Origin: DATFXF01 sp035258565
GTDB taxonomy: Bacteria > Acidobacteriota > Terriglobia > Acidiferrales > UBA7541
Direction: 5' to 3'
Assembly: GCA_035258565.1 (NCBI GenBank)
Contig: DATFXF010000166.1
Span: 1-12,424, forward strand
DNA length: 12,424 nucleotides
The position numbers and the translations under genes are program-made. Positions within the stretch are counted from its first letter, which is position 1. Each line of letters opens with the position of its first letter. The notes below the pieces were generated by a model that ran no database searches, was not told the DNA's origin, and saw only the letters and a list, made by a program, of their open reading frames with translations. Positions 12,270-12,424 of the stretch are shown piece after piece.

Positions 12270-12424
12270 TTCTGGCCGCCGGGAAAGGCACCCGGCTGCG
12301 CTCCGCCCTGACCAAGGTGCTGCATCGCGCCGGCGGGCGCACTCTGGTCGAGCATGTCGTGCGCGTTGCCCGCCCGCTCGGGACACGAGCGATTTTTGCC
12401 ATCGTCGGGCATCAGGCTGAAGAC
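12242..12424 (+). CDS. glmU: Bifunctional GlmU, N-terminal uridylyltransferase part (cut by window edge)
   Basis: GlmU acetylates glucosamine-1-phosphate and couples GlcNAc-1-phosphate to UTP, making UDP-GlcNAc, the precursor of peptidoglycan and of the LpxC pathway. The visible 61 residues show the nucleotide-binding signature LAAGKGTRLRSALTKVLH (11-28) and VGHQAED at the edge. Position 24 is Thr, where the family usually has Pro (PKVLH); the nucleotide-binding K25 is present. The ATG at 12242 gives the standard N-terminus. There is no ribosome binding site; CCTCCTT (12235-12241) directly precedes the ATG. The TnpB relic ends about 37 bases upstream, so the native promoter region may have been displaced and the gene may depend on read-through from upstream. 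Confidence 0.92.
   Translation, partial: MPASDFAVVVLAAGKGTRLRSALTKVLHRAGGRTLVEHVVRVARPLGTRAIFAIVGHQAED

Noticed and set aside
1..12424. CRISPR arrays, rRNA genes, plasmid or phage origins
   Set aside because: No regularly spaced repeats with spacers, no rRNA-like sequence and no iteron clusters were seen on reading the whole window.

Overview
The window looks like GC-rich Gram-negative chromosome, with accessory DNA at both ends. The presence of lpxC means lipid A is made. The mix of a very large PIG-L deacetylase, an FGE-like protein, and IS110-like and TnpB relics points to an Acidobacteriota-type genome. That assignment is inference from gene flavour, not from a marker gene.

Left end (1-985): two pieces of tyrosine-recombinase (phage/island integrase) genes lie back to back. 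An N-terminal-like piece is on the minus strand (1-99) and a catalytic C-terminal piece is on the plus strand (100-588). The second piece ends 15 bases before the encoded 3' CCA of a tRNA-Leu(CAG) gene on the minus strand (604-690). This is the usual arrangement of an island junction at a tRNA gene, with the island running off to the left. A gene-poor stretch with repeats and an extended -10 promoter follows, leading to a small two-helix membrane protein (986-1270).

Minus-strand block (1304-6629): in transcription order, an APC-family permease, a large exported PIG-L-type deacetylase and an FGE/SUMF1-fold protein without the catalytic cysteines form a tight operon, with a 4-base ATGA overlap and then a 9-base gap. 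An exported NTF2/SnoaL-like protein follows on the same strand after about 110 bases.

Plus-strand pair (6829-8726): a roughly nine-helix membrane protein of unknown function is coupled by an ATGA overlap to an exported TPR protein. It is divergent from the permease operon and convergent with lipA.

Core block (8811-12424): lipA (lipoyl synthase, minus) and lpxC (lipid A biosynthesis, plus) diverge from a 300-base intergenic region with a candidate promoter at each end. Between lpxC and the start of glmU (UDP-GlcNAc synthesis, cut by the window edge) lies a small mobile-element graveyard. It holds a truncated, frameshifted IS110-like transposase start (minus) and a TnpB-type gene (plus) with an internal deletion and a second frameshift. 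A hairpin like those at the end of TnpB guide-RNA scaffolds lies only 37 bases before the glmU ATG.

The most unusual points are the juxtaposed remains of two RNA-guided element types between two envelope-precursor genes, the heptamer CCTCCTT at three of the five plus-strand gene starts, the permease/deacetylase/SUMF operon, and the rearranged integrase pieces at the tRNA. All function calls come from reading motifs by eye, and no database search was run.
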